From Aminomonas paucivorans DSM 12260 (GTDB taxonomy: Bacteria; Synergistota; Synergistia; Synergistales; Synergistaceae), in assembly GCF_000165795.1 (NCBI RefSeq), contig NZ_CM001022.1, positions 310,001 through 374,000 of the forward strand: a stretch of 64,000 nucleotides of DNA, read 5' to 3'. Each line of letters begins with the position of its first letter. The first letter of the stretch is position 1. Positions 25,777-34,453 of the stretch are shown here, one piece after another. The notes under the pieces are model-generated. The model worked only from the letters and a program-made list of their open reading frames with translations, had not been told where the DNA came from and did not search any database. The position numbers and the translations under genes are program-made.

Positions 25777-26688
25777 ATGACAGAAGAAAGAGGTTCCGCG
25801 GGGACGGACGTGGTGCACCCCGAGGCGTGGTGGAAGGACCTTCCCCGGAAGGCCTACGGGGAGCTGGAGAAGGTGGGGACCTTCCAGGGGTGGTTCGAAG
25901 TCTACCGGGTGGCCCCGTGCGTCTTCGCCCTCTACGAGGACGGGCAGTTCGAGGAGACCCTGAGCTACCTGATCCTGGGCAAGGAACGGGCGGTCCTGCT
26001 GGACACGGGGGACGGCATCGGGGACATCCGGGCCCTGACGGAGGAGCTGACGGACCTGCCCGTCTCGGTGGTGAACACCCACCACCACATCGACCACGTG
26101 GCCCAGAACTACCGGTTCGACGACGTGGCCCTCTTCGACGATCCCTACGCCCGAAGGGCCGCAGAGAAGGGGTTTTCCCACGAAGAGGCGGCGGAACTGA
26201 TCCGGGAGGGGCTGGTGCGCAAACCCTTCCCTGCGGGATTCGACCCGGCGACCTACCACATGCCTCCCTTCCGGGTCACCCGGTGGCTGCACCAGGGGGA
26301 CGAGATCGACCTGGGGGGGCGGGTCCTGGAGGTGATCCATACCCCCGGGCATTCCAGCGATTCCATCTGTCTCCTGGATCGGGGGGCACGGCTGCTCTGG
26401 ACGGGGGACCTCTTCTACACCGGGTCGGTGTATACCTACCTGCCCGGGGGAAACCTGGACCAGTTCGTGGAGAGCTACGAGAAGATCCTGGGGCGGTGGG
26501 ACGAATACGACCGGCTTCTGCCCAGCCACAACGAGCCCTGGGTGGAAAAGGAGCTGCTCCGAGAGGCCCACGGGCTGGCGGTGCAGGTGCGTTCGGGAGG
26601 GGGGATCCCCCAGGTGGGGGCAGGGGGGGTGCGGAAGTACCAGGGAAGCCGCTTTGCCCTCATCGTGGGACCTGAGAACGCTCCCTAG
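25777..26688 (+). CDS. Metallo-beta-lactamase-fold hydrolase
   Basis: A 303-residue metal-dependent hydrolase. The metal motif NTHHHIDHVAQN supplies H-x-H-x-D-H; further ligands are the His in VIHTPGHSSDS and Asp in LLWTGDLFYTG, and a final His in LLPSHNEPW. All seven ligands for a two-metal site seem present. Substrate is unknown; this group includes hydrolases of esters, lactones and thioesters. It starts at the ATG at 25777 with GAAAGGAG upstream, 23 bases after the binding-protein gene, so the two are probably co-transcribed. A hairpin follows its stop. Confidence 0.87.
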   Translation: MTEERGSAGTDVVHPEAWWKDLPRKAYGELEKVGTFQGWFEVYRVAPCVFALYEDGQFEETLSYLILGKERAVLLDTGDGIGDIRALTEELTDLPVSVVNTHHHIDHVAQNYRFDDVALFDDPYARRAAEKGFSHEEAAELIREGLVRKPFPAGFDPATYHMPPFRVTRWLHQGDEIDLGGRVLEVIHTPGHSSDSICLLDRGARLLWTGDLFYTGSVYTYLPGGNLDQFVESYEKILGRWDEYDRLLPSHNEPWVEKELLREAHGLAVQVRSGGGIPQVGAGGVRKYQGSRFALIVGPENAP

Positions 26689-26722
26689 ACGTCTCGGGGA
26701 CGAGGCGAAGGCACAGGAAGAA

Positions 26723-26750
26723 GGCGGGGTCCCGATCTCGGGGCCCCGCC
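26723..26750. terminator. Hairpin between convergent genes
   Basis: A 12-bp GC stem (26723-26734 with 26739-26750, one G-T pair, 4-base loop) lies between the MBL gene and the leftward GGDEF gene. There is no clear T run, so it may act in both directions or only stabilise ends. Confidence 0.6.
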
Positions 26751-26769
26751 TCGTTACCGGTCAGGAGAG

Positions 26770-28650
26770 TCACTCCGCGAAGGGGTTGGCCGTCTCGTAG
26801 CGGTTGCGTCCCCGGGACTTGGCCTGGTAGAGGGCCAGGTCCGCCCGGCGCATGAGGTCCAGGGTGCCGGTGCCGTGCTCCGGGAAGAGGGCGATCCCGA
26901 GGCTTGCGGTGACGGACACGGCGGTGTCCTCCAGGACGAAGGGGGCACGGAAGGCCTCCAGGATGCGCCCTGCCGCCCGCTCCGCGTCCTCCGGCCTGCC
27001 GAGGCCGGGGAGGAGGAAGGTGAACTCGTCTCCCCCCATGCGGGCCACCGTGTCCTGGGCCCGAAGGGTCTCCTTGAGGCGAAGGGCCACCTCCGCCAGG
27101 ATCCGGTCCCCCACCAGATGCCCCAGATGGTCGTTGATCTCCTTGAAGTGGTCCAGATCCATGAAGAGTACCCCCAAGCGTTCCCCGGTCCGCTCCGCCC
27201 GGGCCAGGGCCTGGTCGAGGCGGTCCAGGAAGAGGGGGCGGTTGGGCAGCCCCGTGAGGGCGTCGTGGGTGGCCTGGTGGGCGATGGTCTCCTCGTGGTT
27301 CCGTCGGTCCGTGATGTCCTGGAGGGAGCCGGCGATGCGCAAGGGACGTCCCGCAGTGTCGAAGAGTCCCTGCCCCCGGGCCAGGACCCAGAACACCTTC
27401 CCGTCCTTGCGGACCATGCGGTGTTCCACCCGGTAGTCCTCCCGCCGGTGGTTGAAGTAGTCCGAAAGGGTCCGGGCCACCAGGGGCAGATCCTCGGGGT
27501 GTATCCGGTCGAGGCAGGAACGGGGGACGTCTTCCAGCTCCTCGGGGGCGTAGCCCAGCATGGCCTTGAACCGATGGGAGAAGAAGGCCTTCCGGTTCGG
27601 GATGTCCCAGTCCCAGATTCCCTCGTCGGTCCCCTGGATGGCCAGCTGCCAGCGCTCCTCGCTCTCCCGGAGACGGTGTTCCGTCTCCTTCAGTTCCGTG
27701 ATGTCCGAGTTGGTTCCCACCATGCGCAGGGGGTTTCCCTCCTCGTCCCGTCCCACCACCAACCCCCGGCCCAGGATCCACCGCCAGGAGCCGTCCTTGT
27801 GGCGGGCCCGGAAGGTGACGCGGTGCTGGGATTCCCCCGTGACCAGGCGTTCGGCGATGGTCCGGAGGACCTCCTCCCGGTCCTCCGGGTGGAGCAGGGC
27901 CTTCCAGGCTTCGCTGGTGCCGGGGAACTCCCCGGGCTCGTAGCCCAGCATGGTGTAGTACCGGGGGCTGAAGTAGGTTTCTCCGGTGACGAGGTCCCAG
28001 TCCCACAGGCCGTCCTGGGCTCCCTCCAGGGCGAACTGGAGTCGCTGCCGGCTGCTCTCCAGTTCCGATCCCAGGGCGCGGAGTTCCGTGACGTCCTGCA
28101 GGGTGCCGAAGAGGCGGGTCACCCTCCCCGTAGGGTCCTCCAGGGCCTCGCCGATCGCCCGGACCACCCGGTCGCTTCCGTCGGGCAGGCGGATGGGGTG
28201 CTCGAAGTGGAAGGATCCGCCCCGAAGGGGCAGAGTCTCCTCGTGCTTTCGAAGGGTTGCCACGTCCTGGGGGGCCATCCGGGTGCACAGGGTTTCCTCC
28301 CCCGCAGGGGCCTCCGGGGGCAGGTCCAGGAGGCGGCGGATGCCCCGGGACCACCGGGTCTGGCGAAAGGGCGGATCCAGGGACCAGGTTCCCAGGCGCA
28401 CCTGGGCCTCCGCGCGGTCCGCGTCCTCCAGGAGAGCTTCGATCCGCTTCTGGCCCTTCTGGGCCCGGTCGGACCGGAACCAGAGGAACCCCGCCAGTCC
28501 CAGGGCCGAGAGCGAGAGAGCCAGGCGGAGGGACGCGACCCTTTCCGAAGACCCGGCGGTGGGGGCCCAGCCTTCCCGTGCCCCGATCTCCAGCAGGACC
28601 TCCAGGGCCAGGGAGGCGGTCAGGGCGAGGAAGCAGAGGCGGCGCTTCAA
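26770..28650 (-). CDS. Membrane-anchored triple-PAS GGDEF diguanylate cyclase
   Basis: A 626-residue protein. Two N-terminal membrane segments (RRLCFLALTASLALEVLLEIGA and LRLALSLSALGLAGFLWF) precede three PAS/PAC units at about 75-195, 200-325 and 330-455 (closing motifs FGTLQDVTELR, VGTNSDITELK, AGSLQDITDRR). The GGDEF domain follows at about 460-620 with HDALTGLPNR and an intact GGDEF at 539-543, so it should make c-di-GMP. The spacing between membrane anchor and PAS units suits a sensor of redox state or a small ligand, but no cofactor motif can be read. It is the last gene of a leftward set after ybaK and a nitroreductase. Confidence 0.9.
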   Translation of the reverse strand: MKRRLCFLALTASLALEVLLEIGAREGWAPTAGSSERVASLRLALSLSALGLAGFLWFRSDRAQKGQKRIEALLEDADRAEAQVRLGTWSLDPPFRQTRWSRGIRRLLDLPPEAPAGEETLCTRMAPQDVATLRKHEETLPLRGGSFHFEHPIRLPDGSDRVVRAIGEALEDPTGRVTRLFGTLQDVTELRALGSELESSRQRLQFALEGAQDGLWDWDLVTGETYFSPRYYTMLGYEPGEFPGTSEAWKALLHPEDREEVLRTIAERLVTGESQHRVTFRARHKDGSWRWILGRGLVVGRDEEGNPLRMVGTNSDITELKETEHRLRESEERWQLAIQGTDEGIWDWDIPNRKAFFSHRFKAMLGYAPEELEDVPRSCLDRIHPEDLPLVARTLSDYFNHRREDYRVEHRMVRKDGKVFWVLARGQGLFDTAGRPLRIAGSLQDITDRRNHEETIAHQATHDALTGLPNRPLFLDRLDQALARAERTGERLGVLFMDLDHFKEINDHLGHLVGDRILAEVALRLKETLRAQDTVARMGGDEFTFLLPGLGRPEDAERAAGRILEAFRAPFVLEDTAVSVTASLGIALFPEHGTGTLDLMRRADLALYQAKSRGRNRYETANPFAE

Positions 28651-28660
28651 GCGGGGGCCC

Positions 28661-29143
28661 TCAGTCCCCGGCCCTGCGGGCCAGGGGGGCCCAAGTCCCC
28701 TCGCAGGCTCGTCGCAGGTCCTCCGGAGCCAGGTAGACCTGGATGCCCCGCAGCCCCGCGCTGACGGAGATGAAGGGAAAGGCGCGGGCGCTTTCGTCCA
28801 GGAAGACGGGGTACTTCTTCTTCATCCCCAGGGGGGAGCAGCCGCCCCGGAGGTAGCCCGTGAGGGGCTGCACCTCCTTCAGGGGGACCAGGTCCACCTT
28901 CTTGTTCCCGGAGACCGAGGCCAGGGCCTTGGGGTCCAGCTCCCCGCCCCCGGGGAGCACCGCCACGATCACCCCGGTGCGGTCCCCCCGGGCCACCAGG
29001 GTCTTGAACACCTGGTTCAGGGGCAGTCCCACCTCCCGGGCCACGTGCTCCGCCGAGAGGTCCGATTCGTCCACGGGGTATTCCTGGAGGGTGTGGGGGA
29101 TCTTGAGCCCCTCCAGGAGGCGGGCGGCGTTGGTCTTCTTCAT
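28661..29143 (-). CDS. ybaK: Cys-tRNA(Pro)/tRNA deacylase YbaK
   Basis: A 160-residue trans-editing enzyme that hydrolyses mischarged Cys-tRNA(Pro). Family landmarks: the N-terminal MKKTNAARLLEGLKIPHTLQEYPVDE, AEHVAREVGLPLNQVFKTLVARGD with the catalytic Lys in VFKTLV, the VAVLPGGGELDPKALA strand, and PLTGYLRGGCSPLGMKKKYPVFLDES with the GGCSPLG signature. It starts at the ATG at 29143, which overlaps the stop of the upstream nitroreductase gene (ATGA). It is complete and of normal length. Confidence 0.93.
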   Translation of the reverse strand: MKKTNAARLLEGLKIPHTLQEYPVDESDLSAEHVAREVGLPLNQVFKTLVARGDRTGVIVAVLPGGGELDPKALASVSGNKKVDLVPLKEVQPLTGYLRGGCSPLGMKKKYPVFLDESARAFPFISVSAGLRGIQVYLAPEDLRRACEGTWAPLARRAGD

Positions 29144-29646
29144 CTTTCCCAGGTCTCCCGGTGGATGCGGGAGGGGTCCGGTTCCTCCGGGTGGGGGGCT
29201 TTGGTCTCCTCCGGCCAGCCCAGGGCCACCAGCGCAAAGGGGATCACCGTCTGGGGCAGGTGCGCCCAGCGGCGGCAGCCCTCTATGAGGGATTCCTTGG
29301 GGTAGACCCCCAGCCAGCAGGAGCCGATGCCCCGGGCCGTGGCCGCCACCAGGAGGTTCTCCGTGGCCGCCGCCAGGTCCTGGGGGAGGAAGTCGTCGTC
29401 CTTGGAGGCGGGTTCGCCGCACACCAGCACCGCCGCGGCGGCGGTGCGCATCATGCTGGAATAGGGATGGAAGGCGGGAATCTCCTCCAGCCGGTCCTTC
29501 CGGGTGGAGACCACGAAGTGCCAGGGCCGCTGGTTGTGCGCCGAGGGGGCCGCCAAGGCCGCCGCCAGGAGGGCGCTCAGGTCCTCTTCCTCCAGGGGGC
29601 GAGGGGCGAATCGTCGGATGCTTCGGCGGGCCAGGATGGGGTTCAT
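29140..29646 (-). CDS. Nitroreductase-family flavoprotein
   Basis: A 168-residue FMN-dependent oxidoreductase of the short nitroreductase type. The N-terminus LARRSIRRFAPRPLEEEDLSALLAAALAAPSAHNQRPWHFVV has the FMN-phosphate-binding RRS-RRF and the APSAHNQRPW signature; later ATENLLVAATARGIGSCWLGVYP and the IPFALVALGWP strand complete the fold. It reduces an unknown electron-poor substrate with NAD(P)H. It starts at the ATG at 29646 (GGAGGTG upstream) and overlaps ybaK by 4 bases, so the two are translationally coupled. A TATAAT on the minus strand at 29689-29684 could be the -10 of its promoter. Confidence 0.9.
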   Translation of the reverse strand: MNPILARRSIRRFAPRPLEEEDLSALLAAALAAPSAHNQRPWHFVVSTRKDRLEEIPAFHPYSSMMRTAAAAVLVCGEPASKDDDFLPQDLAAATENLLVAATARGIGSCWLGVYPKESLIEGCRRWAHLPQTVIPFALVALGWPEETKAPHPEEPDPSRIHRETWER

Positions 29647-29743
29647 GACAGCACCTCCGAGGGTCGATATAGTGGATGTCGGGATTATACCGCTCTTTCG
29701 GGGTGTGGCGGCGCCACAATGCACGGAGAAAGGGGGGCGAGGC

Positions 29744-30988
29744 ATGACCGGTTCTCAAGACGCTTCGGCTGTACCCCCTGCCCCGAATCCCGGCTTCAAG
29801 GGGTCGGCGGAGGGAGGAGCCGTTTGCCTGGAAAACCTGCAGTCCCTGCTTCACGTCGCCTCGGATCTGCTCTTCGTCCTGGACGGGGAGGGGCGGATCC
29901 TGGAGGTGGGTCGCCAGGCCCACCAGTCCTTGGACTTTCCCCGGGAGGAGCTTCTGGGGCGTCCCTTCGCGGACTTCATCGTCCCCCCGCGCCGGGAGGA
30001 GTTTCGCGTGGCCCTGGGGGAAGACCCGCTTCTGCCTATGAACCGGTTCCCCCTGGTGTCCCGAGACGGGGCCCCCCTGGAGATGGAGCTTCACCTTTCC
30101 CGGGGAAGCTGGGACGGGAAGCAGGCCCTCTTCGTGGCCGCCCGGGACCTGCGGGAGCGCCTTCGGGCGGAGGCCCAGGCGAACCTGTACATCCGGGAGA
30201 TCGAGCGGACCAACCGGGAGCTGGCGGCGGCCCACGCCCGGATCGACGCGGACATGGCCAAGGCGGCGCGGCTCCACGGCAAGCTTCTTCCCCAAAGCCA
30301 TCCCCCCTTCCCCGGTCTGGACCTGTGGGCCTTCTACCAGCCCGCGGAGCGTCTGGGGGGGGACTTCTACCAGATCCTGCCCTTCCGGAACCAGCTGTTG
30401 GTGTACGTGGTGGACGTGAGCGGTCACGGCCTGGACGGGGCGCTGCTGTCCCTGTTCGTGCGGGAGTGGGTCCTGGCCTACCTGGAGCGGTTGGGTCCGG
30501 AGGACCGGCCCCTGGAGCCGGAGGCCCTGGTGGGGTTCGTGGCGGAGCAGTTCGCCCGGGAGCCCCTGCCGGAGGAGTACTTCCTGTGTCTCCAGGTGCT
30601 GGCCGTGGACCTAACCCGGGGGGTGGCGCGCCTGGCCAACGCGGGCAGCCACGTGCGGCCCCTCTGGAGCGGTCCCGGCAGGCGTGCCCGCTACCTGGAC
30701 TGCGTCGGGGCGCCGGTGGCGGGTTTGCCCGGGGCCCTGCACCTCCAGGCCCTGCGCGTGGCCTTTTGTCCCGGGGAACGGATCCTGCTGTGCACCGACG
30801 GGCTGGTGGAGGAACGGGCGGAGGGAATCTTCTACGGGACGGACCGCCTGCTGCGCCGCTTCGAGGAGACCCTGACCCTTTCCGCCCGCCAGACGGTGGA
30901 GGCCATTCTGGTGGACTTCGAGTCCTTTGCGGGGCGCCGCCGGGGGCGGGACGACCTGACGCTTCTCTGCGTGAAGCGGGAAGCCTGA
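29744..30988 (+). CDS. PAS-PP2C serine phosphatase (RsbU/SpoIIE type)
   Basis: A 414-residue protein phosphatase of a partner-switching system. A PAS domain occupies about 35-145 (DLLFVLDGEGRILEVG, FADFIVPPRREEF). A short coiled coil (YIREIERTNRELAAAHARID) leads to the PP2C domain (~170-412): KLLPQSHPPFPGLDLWAFYQPAERLGGDFYQIL, VVDVSGHGLDGALLS, LANAGSHVRPLW, LLCTDGLVEERA and the final GRDDLTLLCV. The metal-binding Asp residues (GGDFY, DVSGHG, CTDGL, RDDLT) are intact. It should dephosphorylate an anti-sigma-factor antagonist, plausibly the STAS protein of the convergent set at 31035-31337. The start is the ATG at 29744. Confidence 0.92.
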   Translation: MTGSQDASAVPPAPNPGFKGSAEGGAVCLENLQSLLHVASDLLFVLDGEGRILEVGRQAHQSLDFPREELLGRPFADFIVPPRREEFRVALGEDPLLPMNRFPLVSRDGAPLEMELHLSRGSWDGKQALFVAARDLRERLRAEAQANLYIREIERTNRELAAAHARIDADMAKAARLHGKLLPQSHPPFPGLDLWAFYQPAERLGGDFYQILPFRNQLLVYVVDVSGHGLDGALLSLFVREWVLAYLERLGPEDRPLEPEALVGFVAEQFAREPLPEEYFLCLQVLAVDLTRGVARLANAGSHVRPLWSGPGRRARYLDCVGAPVAGLPGALHLQALRVAFCPGERILLCTDGLVEERAEGIFYGTDRLLRRFEETLTLSARQTVEAILVDFESFAGRRRGRDDLTLLCVKREA

Positions 30989-31014
30989 GGGCCGGGCACC
31001 TTTCCGCCCGGCCC
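30989..31014. terminator. Hairpin after the PP2C phosphatase gene
   Basis: A perfect 9-bp stem (30989-30997 with 31006-31014, 8-base loop) begins directly after the stop codon and lies between convergent genes. It has no T run. Confidence 0.55.
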
Positions 31015-31034
31015 CCGGAAGACGGCCCCTGGTC

Positions 31035-31337
31035 CTACCGAGGGGCGAAGACCCGGTCCAGCCGGGTGAGTTCGAAGATCTCCTTCACCATCCCCGTCAT
31101 GCCCGAAACGGTCACCTGCCCTCCCCCCGCCGCGGCCCGCTTCTGCACGCTGATGAGCACCCCGAGGCCGGCGCTGTCGATGTAGTCCAGCCGGGCGAAG
31201 TCGAAGTGGAACAGGATGGCCCCTCCGTCCACCTCCCGCAGCAGCTTTTCCCGCAGCTCCGTGGCCTCTTCCACGTAGAGCTGTCCCTGCAGGGAGATGT
31301 CCACCCTCTGTCCGCTGCGTTTCGTCGTGAAGCTCAT
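31035..31337 (-). CDS. STAS-domain anti-sigma factor antagonist (SpoIIAA/RsbV type)
   Basis: A 100-residue single STAS domain. In partner switching the unphosphorylated form binds an anti-sigma kinase and releases the target; phosphorylation of a conserved Ser blocks this. That Ser is visible in LDYIDSAGLGVLISVQKRA. Strand QRVDISLQGQLYVEEATELREKL matches the family N-terminus. It starts at the ATG at 31337 with GGGGGTGG upstream, 12 bp after the chemoreceptor gene, and its likely kinase is the HATPase gene at 33438-33854 on the same strand. The PP2C phosphatase converges on it. Confidence 0.92.
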   Translation of the reverse strand: MSFTTKRSGQRVDISLQGQLYVEEATELREKLLREVDGGAILFHFDFARLDYIDSAGLGVLISVQKRAAAGGGQVTVSGMTGMVKEIFELTRLDRVFAPR

Positions 31338-31348
31338 CGTCCCACCCC

Positions 31349-33412
31349 CTATGCCTGGAAACGGTCCACCAGGGTTTTCATTTCGTCCGCCATGGCGCTG
31401 ATCTCCTCGGCGGAGCTGGCCACGTTCTCCATGGCCGCCGAGGTCTGTTCCGTGCTGGCCGCCAGGTTCTCCACGTTGGCGTCCACGTGTTCGATGGTGG
31501 TGGCGGTGCGGTTGATGAGGCTCACGATCCGGTCGGACTTGGCCACCTCGTCGCTGGTGGTGACGAGGATGCGTCCGATGTCCTCCACCGTGTGGCGCAC
31601 CGCCTCCAGGATCTGCTCCAGGGACTCCCCCGCCTCGTGGGTGACCCGGTTGCCCTCCTCTACCTGGGCCCGGCTATCCCTCATGGCCGCCACGGCCTTG
31701 GAGGTGCTGGCGGAGACCTTGCCCACCAGCTCCGCCACCTCTCCGGCCCCCTGGTGGGACTGTTCCGCCAGCTTGCGCACCTCTTCCGCCACCACCGCGA
31801 AGCCTCGTCCCGCCTCTCCCGCCCGGGCTGCCTCGATGGCCGCGTTCAGGGCCAGGAGGTTCGTCTGGTCCGCCAGGCCCGTGATGGTGTCGCTGATGAG
31901 CCCGATGCGCTCGGAGTACTGCCCCAGCTCCTGGATCAGGGCTTCGGTGCGCTCCGTGATGCCTCGGATGTCCTCCATGCGCACCACCGTCTGGGAGACC
32001 ATATTTCTTCCGTTGTCGGCGGTCTGGAGGGTGACCTTGGAATTTTCCGTGGCGGAGTGCGCCAGGTTCTGGGAGATCTGGAGGAGGGAGGAGAGTTCCA
32101 GGAGGACCTGGGCCCCCTCCGCCGCCGCCGCCGAACCGTGTTTGGACTCCTTGGCCAGTTCCTGGTTGCCCTCGGCGATGTCGTTCACCGTGGAGGTGAC
32201 CTCCTCCCCGGAGGCGGCGGTCTCCTGGGCCGCCGCGGCCAGTTCCTCCGCCGCCGCCTTGATGCGCTTGACGATGTGCTGCAGGTCCTCCGTCATGGCG
32301 TCGAACCCCGACCCCAGGACCCCCAGCTCGTCGGTGGCCTGGATGTGCGCCCGCACCTTCAGGTCTCCCTCGGCGATGCGACCGAAGCACGCCACCAGCT
32401 GCTTCAGGGGGGTCACGATGCGCTGGCTCGCCCAGAGGCCCACCACCACGCACACCGCCAGGACCCCTATCCCCAGCCCCACCACCAGGGTCAGGAGGCG
32501 ATTGCGGGTCTGGAGTTCCTCGGTGCGATCCTGTCCGGCCCCCACGATGCCCAGAATCTTCCCGTCGGGGCCCTTGAGGGGGCCGTAGGAGGTCAGGTAG
32601 GGGGTTCCCAGGATCATCCGCTGGTCCGTCACGGTCTTGCCTTCCTGGAGCACCGCCTGGGCGGTCTTCGCGTCCAGCTTGGTCTTGGACTGGCTCTGCC
32701 CGGCCTGGGTGAGGGAGGTGGTGACCCGCTCGTCCCCCAGGAAGACCGTGGCCACCACGCCGTACTGTTTCGCCGCCTCCTGGGCAAGCCGATCGCTGCC
32801 GCTGATGGCGAAGCCCGTGGAGATCGCCCCCACCAGGATTCCTGCGGGGTCCACCAGGGGTGCTCCCGCCCGGGCGGAGAGGAGCACCTCCGTGCCCTGT
32901 TCCAGTCCCGCCGCGGGGGTGCCCTTCAGGGCTCCCTGGATGTTGTGCTGCCCCGCGATGGAGTCGCCGAACTTCTCCGGTTCGTGGGTCCGGGCCAGCA
33001 CCGTGCCGGAGGCGTCCGTCACCGTCAGGAGGTCCAGCTTGGCCTCTTTGGCGATGGGGCCCAGAAACCTCAACAGCCCCTCCCGGTCCTTCGCCGCCGC
33101 CAGACGGGACACCTCCGGGTTGGCCGCCAGGAGCACCGCCAGGGACAGGGCCTCGTCGGAGGCCTTTTCCAGGGTGCCCCGGATGCCCCCGGTGGTGCGC
33201 TCCACCTTGGCGACGAACTGAGCCGCCAGGAAGGCGTTGAAGAAATGGAAGGTGACGGACAGGGCCGTGACCAGGGCGAAGAGCACCAGCAGGGAGAAGG
33301 CGGCGATGAGCTTCAGCTTCAGAGGCCTTCGGACCCGGGCTTCCGGCGTGCGGGAAGCCGTCTCGGGGGGGGGGATGGCAGGGAGTTGCCGGTTTCCGTC
33401 TCGATCCTTCAT
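31349..33412 (-). CDS. Methyl-accepting chemotaxis protein with periplasmic Cache sensor
   Basis: A 687-residue chemoreceptor. Cytoplasmic N-tail with PAIPPPE, first membrane segment about 33-58, periplasmic double-Cache-like sensor 60-300 ([67 protein letters not shown]), second segment 306-328, HAMP about 328-380, then the long helical signalling domain with the hairpin-tip signature [26 protein letters not shown]. No C-terminal CheR-binding pentapeptide is present. The start is the ATG at 33412 behind AGGAGGTG. It lies between the HATPase kinase gene (25 bp upstream) and the STAS gene (11 bp downstream) in one operon, which is odd for a chemoreceptor and hints that it feeds into partner switching. 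Confidence 0.92.
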   Translation of the reverse strand: MKDRDGNRQLPAIPPPETASRTPEARVRRPLKLKLIAAFSLLVLFALVTALSVTFHFFNAFLAAQFVAKVERTTGGIRGTLEKASDEALSLAVLLAANPEVSRLAAAKDREGLLRFLGPIAKEAKLDLLTVTDASGTVLARTHEPEKFGDSIAGQHNIQGALKGTPAAGLEQGTEVLLSARAGAPLVDPAGILVGAISTGFAISGSDRLAQEAAKQYGVVATVFLGDERVTTSLTQAGQSQSKTKLDAKTAQAVLQEGKTVTDQRMILGTPYLTSYGPLKGPDGKILGIVGAGQDRTEELQTRNRLLTLVVGLGIGVLAVCVVVGLWASQRIVTPLKQLVACFGRIAEGDLKVRAHIQATDELGVLGSGFDAMTEDLQHIVKRIKAAAEELAAAAQETAASGEEVTSTVNDIAEGNQELAKESKHGSAAAAEGAQVLLELSSLLQISQNLAHSATENSKVTLQTADNGRNMVSQTVVRMEDIRGITERTEALIQELGQYSERIGLISDTITGLADQTNLLALNAAIEAARAGEAGRGFAVVAEEVRKLAEQSHQGAGEVAELVGKVSASTSKAVAAMRDSRAQVEEGNRVTHEAGESLEQILEAVRHTVEDIGRILVTTSDEVAKSDRIVSLINRTATTIEHVDANVENLAASTEQTSAAMENVASSAEEISAMADEMKTLVDRFQA

Positions 33413-33437
33413 GGCGCACCTCCTCCTGGAATGGGAG

Positions 33438-33854
33438 CTAGGACTGGGCGTTTCCCTCTGGGGCGATCTTCCGTCGGATCAGCACGAGTTCGTTTCCCCG
33501 TTCGTTGTAGCGGACCTGGTCCACCAGGGACCGGATGATCCACAGGCCCCGGCCGGAACTCTCCAGGGGAGCCGGGGGGGTCCCACGATAAAGCAGGGGA
33601 GAGGGATCGAACCCCTCTCCCTCGTCCCGGACCACGATCTTCACGCAAGGTTGGTCGCAGATGTCCTCCTCCCCGATCTGGAGGGTCACCGGTCCTCGGG
33701 AGGAACGGCCTCCATGGGTCAGGGCGTTGTTGGTCGCTTCGTTGAGAGCCACGAAGAGAGGGGCGGCGATTTCGGGGGCCACCTGTTCCAGGTGCTCCCG
33801 TATGGGTTCCCGGAGCAGCGCGAACTCCGCCATGTCCGAGAAGACGTACCTCAC
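33438..33854 (-). CDS. Anti-sigma-factor-type serine kinase (RsbW/HATPase_c_2)
   Basis: A 138-residue GHKL-fold ATP-binding protein. Boxes: N box [13 protein letters not shown]1 box [12 protein letters not shown] and G2 box [14 protein letters not shown]. In this family the protein either phosphorylates a STAS antagonist or sequesters a sigma factor. I prefer the GTG at 33854, preceded by GGGGGAGGG with 6-base spacing; a TTG at 33905 would add 17 residues without a good site. It is the first gene of a leftward set kinase-chemoreceptor-STAS. No sigma-factor gene is nearby, so the output may be another protein such as a cyclase or motility factor. Confidence 0.85.
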   Translation of the reverse strand: MRYVFSDMAEFALLREPIREHLEQVAPEIAAPLFVALNEATNNALTHGGRSSRGPVTLQIGEEDICDQPCVKIVVRDEGEGFDPSPLLYRGTPPAPLESSGRGLWIIRSLVDQVRYNERGNELVLIRRKIAPEGNAQS

Positions 33855-34051
33855 GGCAATCCCTCCCCCGGTCCCCCTCGGCTGCAACGAGGCGTCAAGG
33901 GACAAAGAAGTCCTTGTGAGTCTTTAGGGCGATAACAGGATAGCGCACACCGCAAGAATTAAGTAGAGGGGAGGATCGAATTTCCCGCAGGGGGATGAAG
34001 GCGCTAGAATGCCCCTGCGGGGGAACCCGAGGCAACGGAGGAGGGGAAGGC

Positions 34052-34453
34052 ATGGTTCGCGGCTGCTTTGACGGGGCCTCCCGGGGCAACCCCGGAGAGG
34101 CCTGCGCGGGGGCGTTTCTGGAGGACCAGGACGGGAAGGTGCTCTGGGAGTGCTCCCAGTACCTGGGGGTGCGCACCAACAACGAGGCGGAGTACGAGGC
34201 GCTGCTGCGGCTTCTGGAGGAGGCGCGGCGGCGGGGGGTGGCGGAGCTGGAGGTCTGCGGGGACAGCCGGCTGGTGGTGTGCCAGGTGAACCGGCAGTGG
34301 AAGATCAACCTGCCCCACCTGCGGGAGCTGGCGTCGCGGGCCTGGGAACTCATGGAGGGCATGAAGGTGACCCTGCGGTGGGTGCCCCGGGAGCAGAACG
34401 CCCGGGCGGACGCCCTGTCCAACCGGGCCCTGGACGAGCGGAAGCGGGGCTAG
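34052..34453 (+). CDS. RNase HI-family protein (reverse-transcriptase-like RNase H domain)
   Basis: A 133-residue RNase H fold of the short type that lacks the basic handle. All four acidic catalytic residues are visible: D7 in CFDGASRGNPG, E45 in NNEAEYEAL, D71 in GDSRLV and D120 in RADALSNRAL. It should cut RNA in RNA-DNA hybrids, although some relatives have other roles. It starts at the ATG at 34052 behind GGAGGAGGGG. Its TAG stop overlaps the stop of the convergent EamA gene by two bases, an extremely tight arrangement. Confidence 0.9.
   Translation: MVRGCFDGASRGNPGEACAGAFLEDQDGKVLWECSQYLGVRTNNEAEYEALLRLLEEARRRGVAELEVCGDSRLVVCQVNRQWKINLPHLRELASRAWELMEGMKVTLRWVPREQNARADALSNRALDERKRG

Noticed and set aside
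33597-33622. A T-arm-like GGGTTCGATCCC with flanking complementary bases, suggesting a tRNA.
   Set aside because: It encodes the conserved GFDPS box of the HATPase kinase, and no acceptor, D or anticodon arm can be formed around it.
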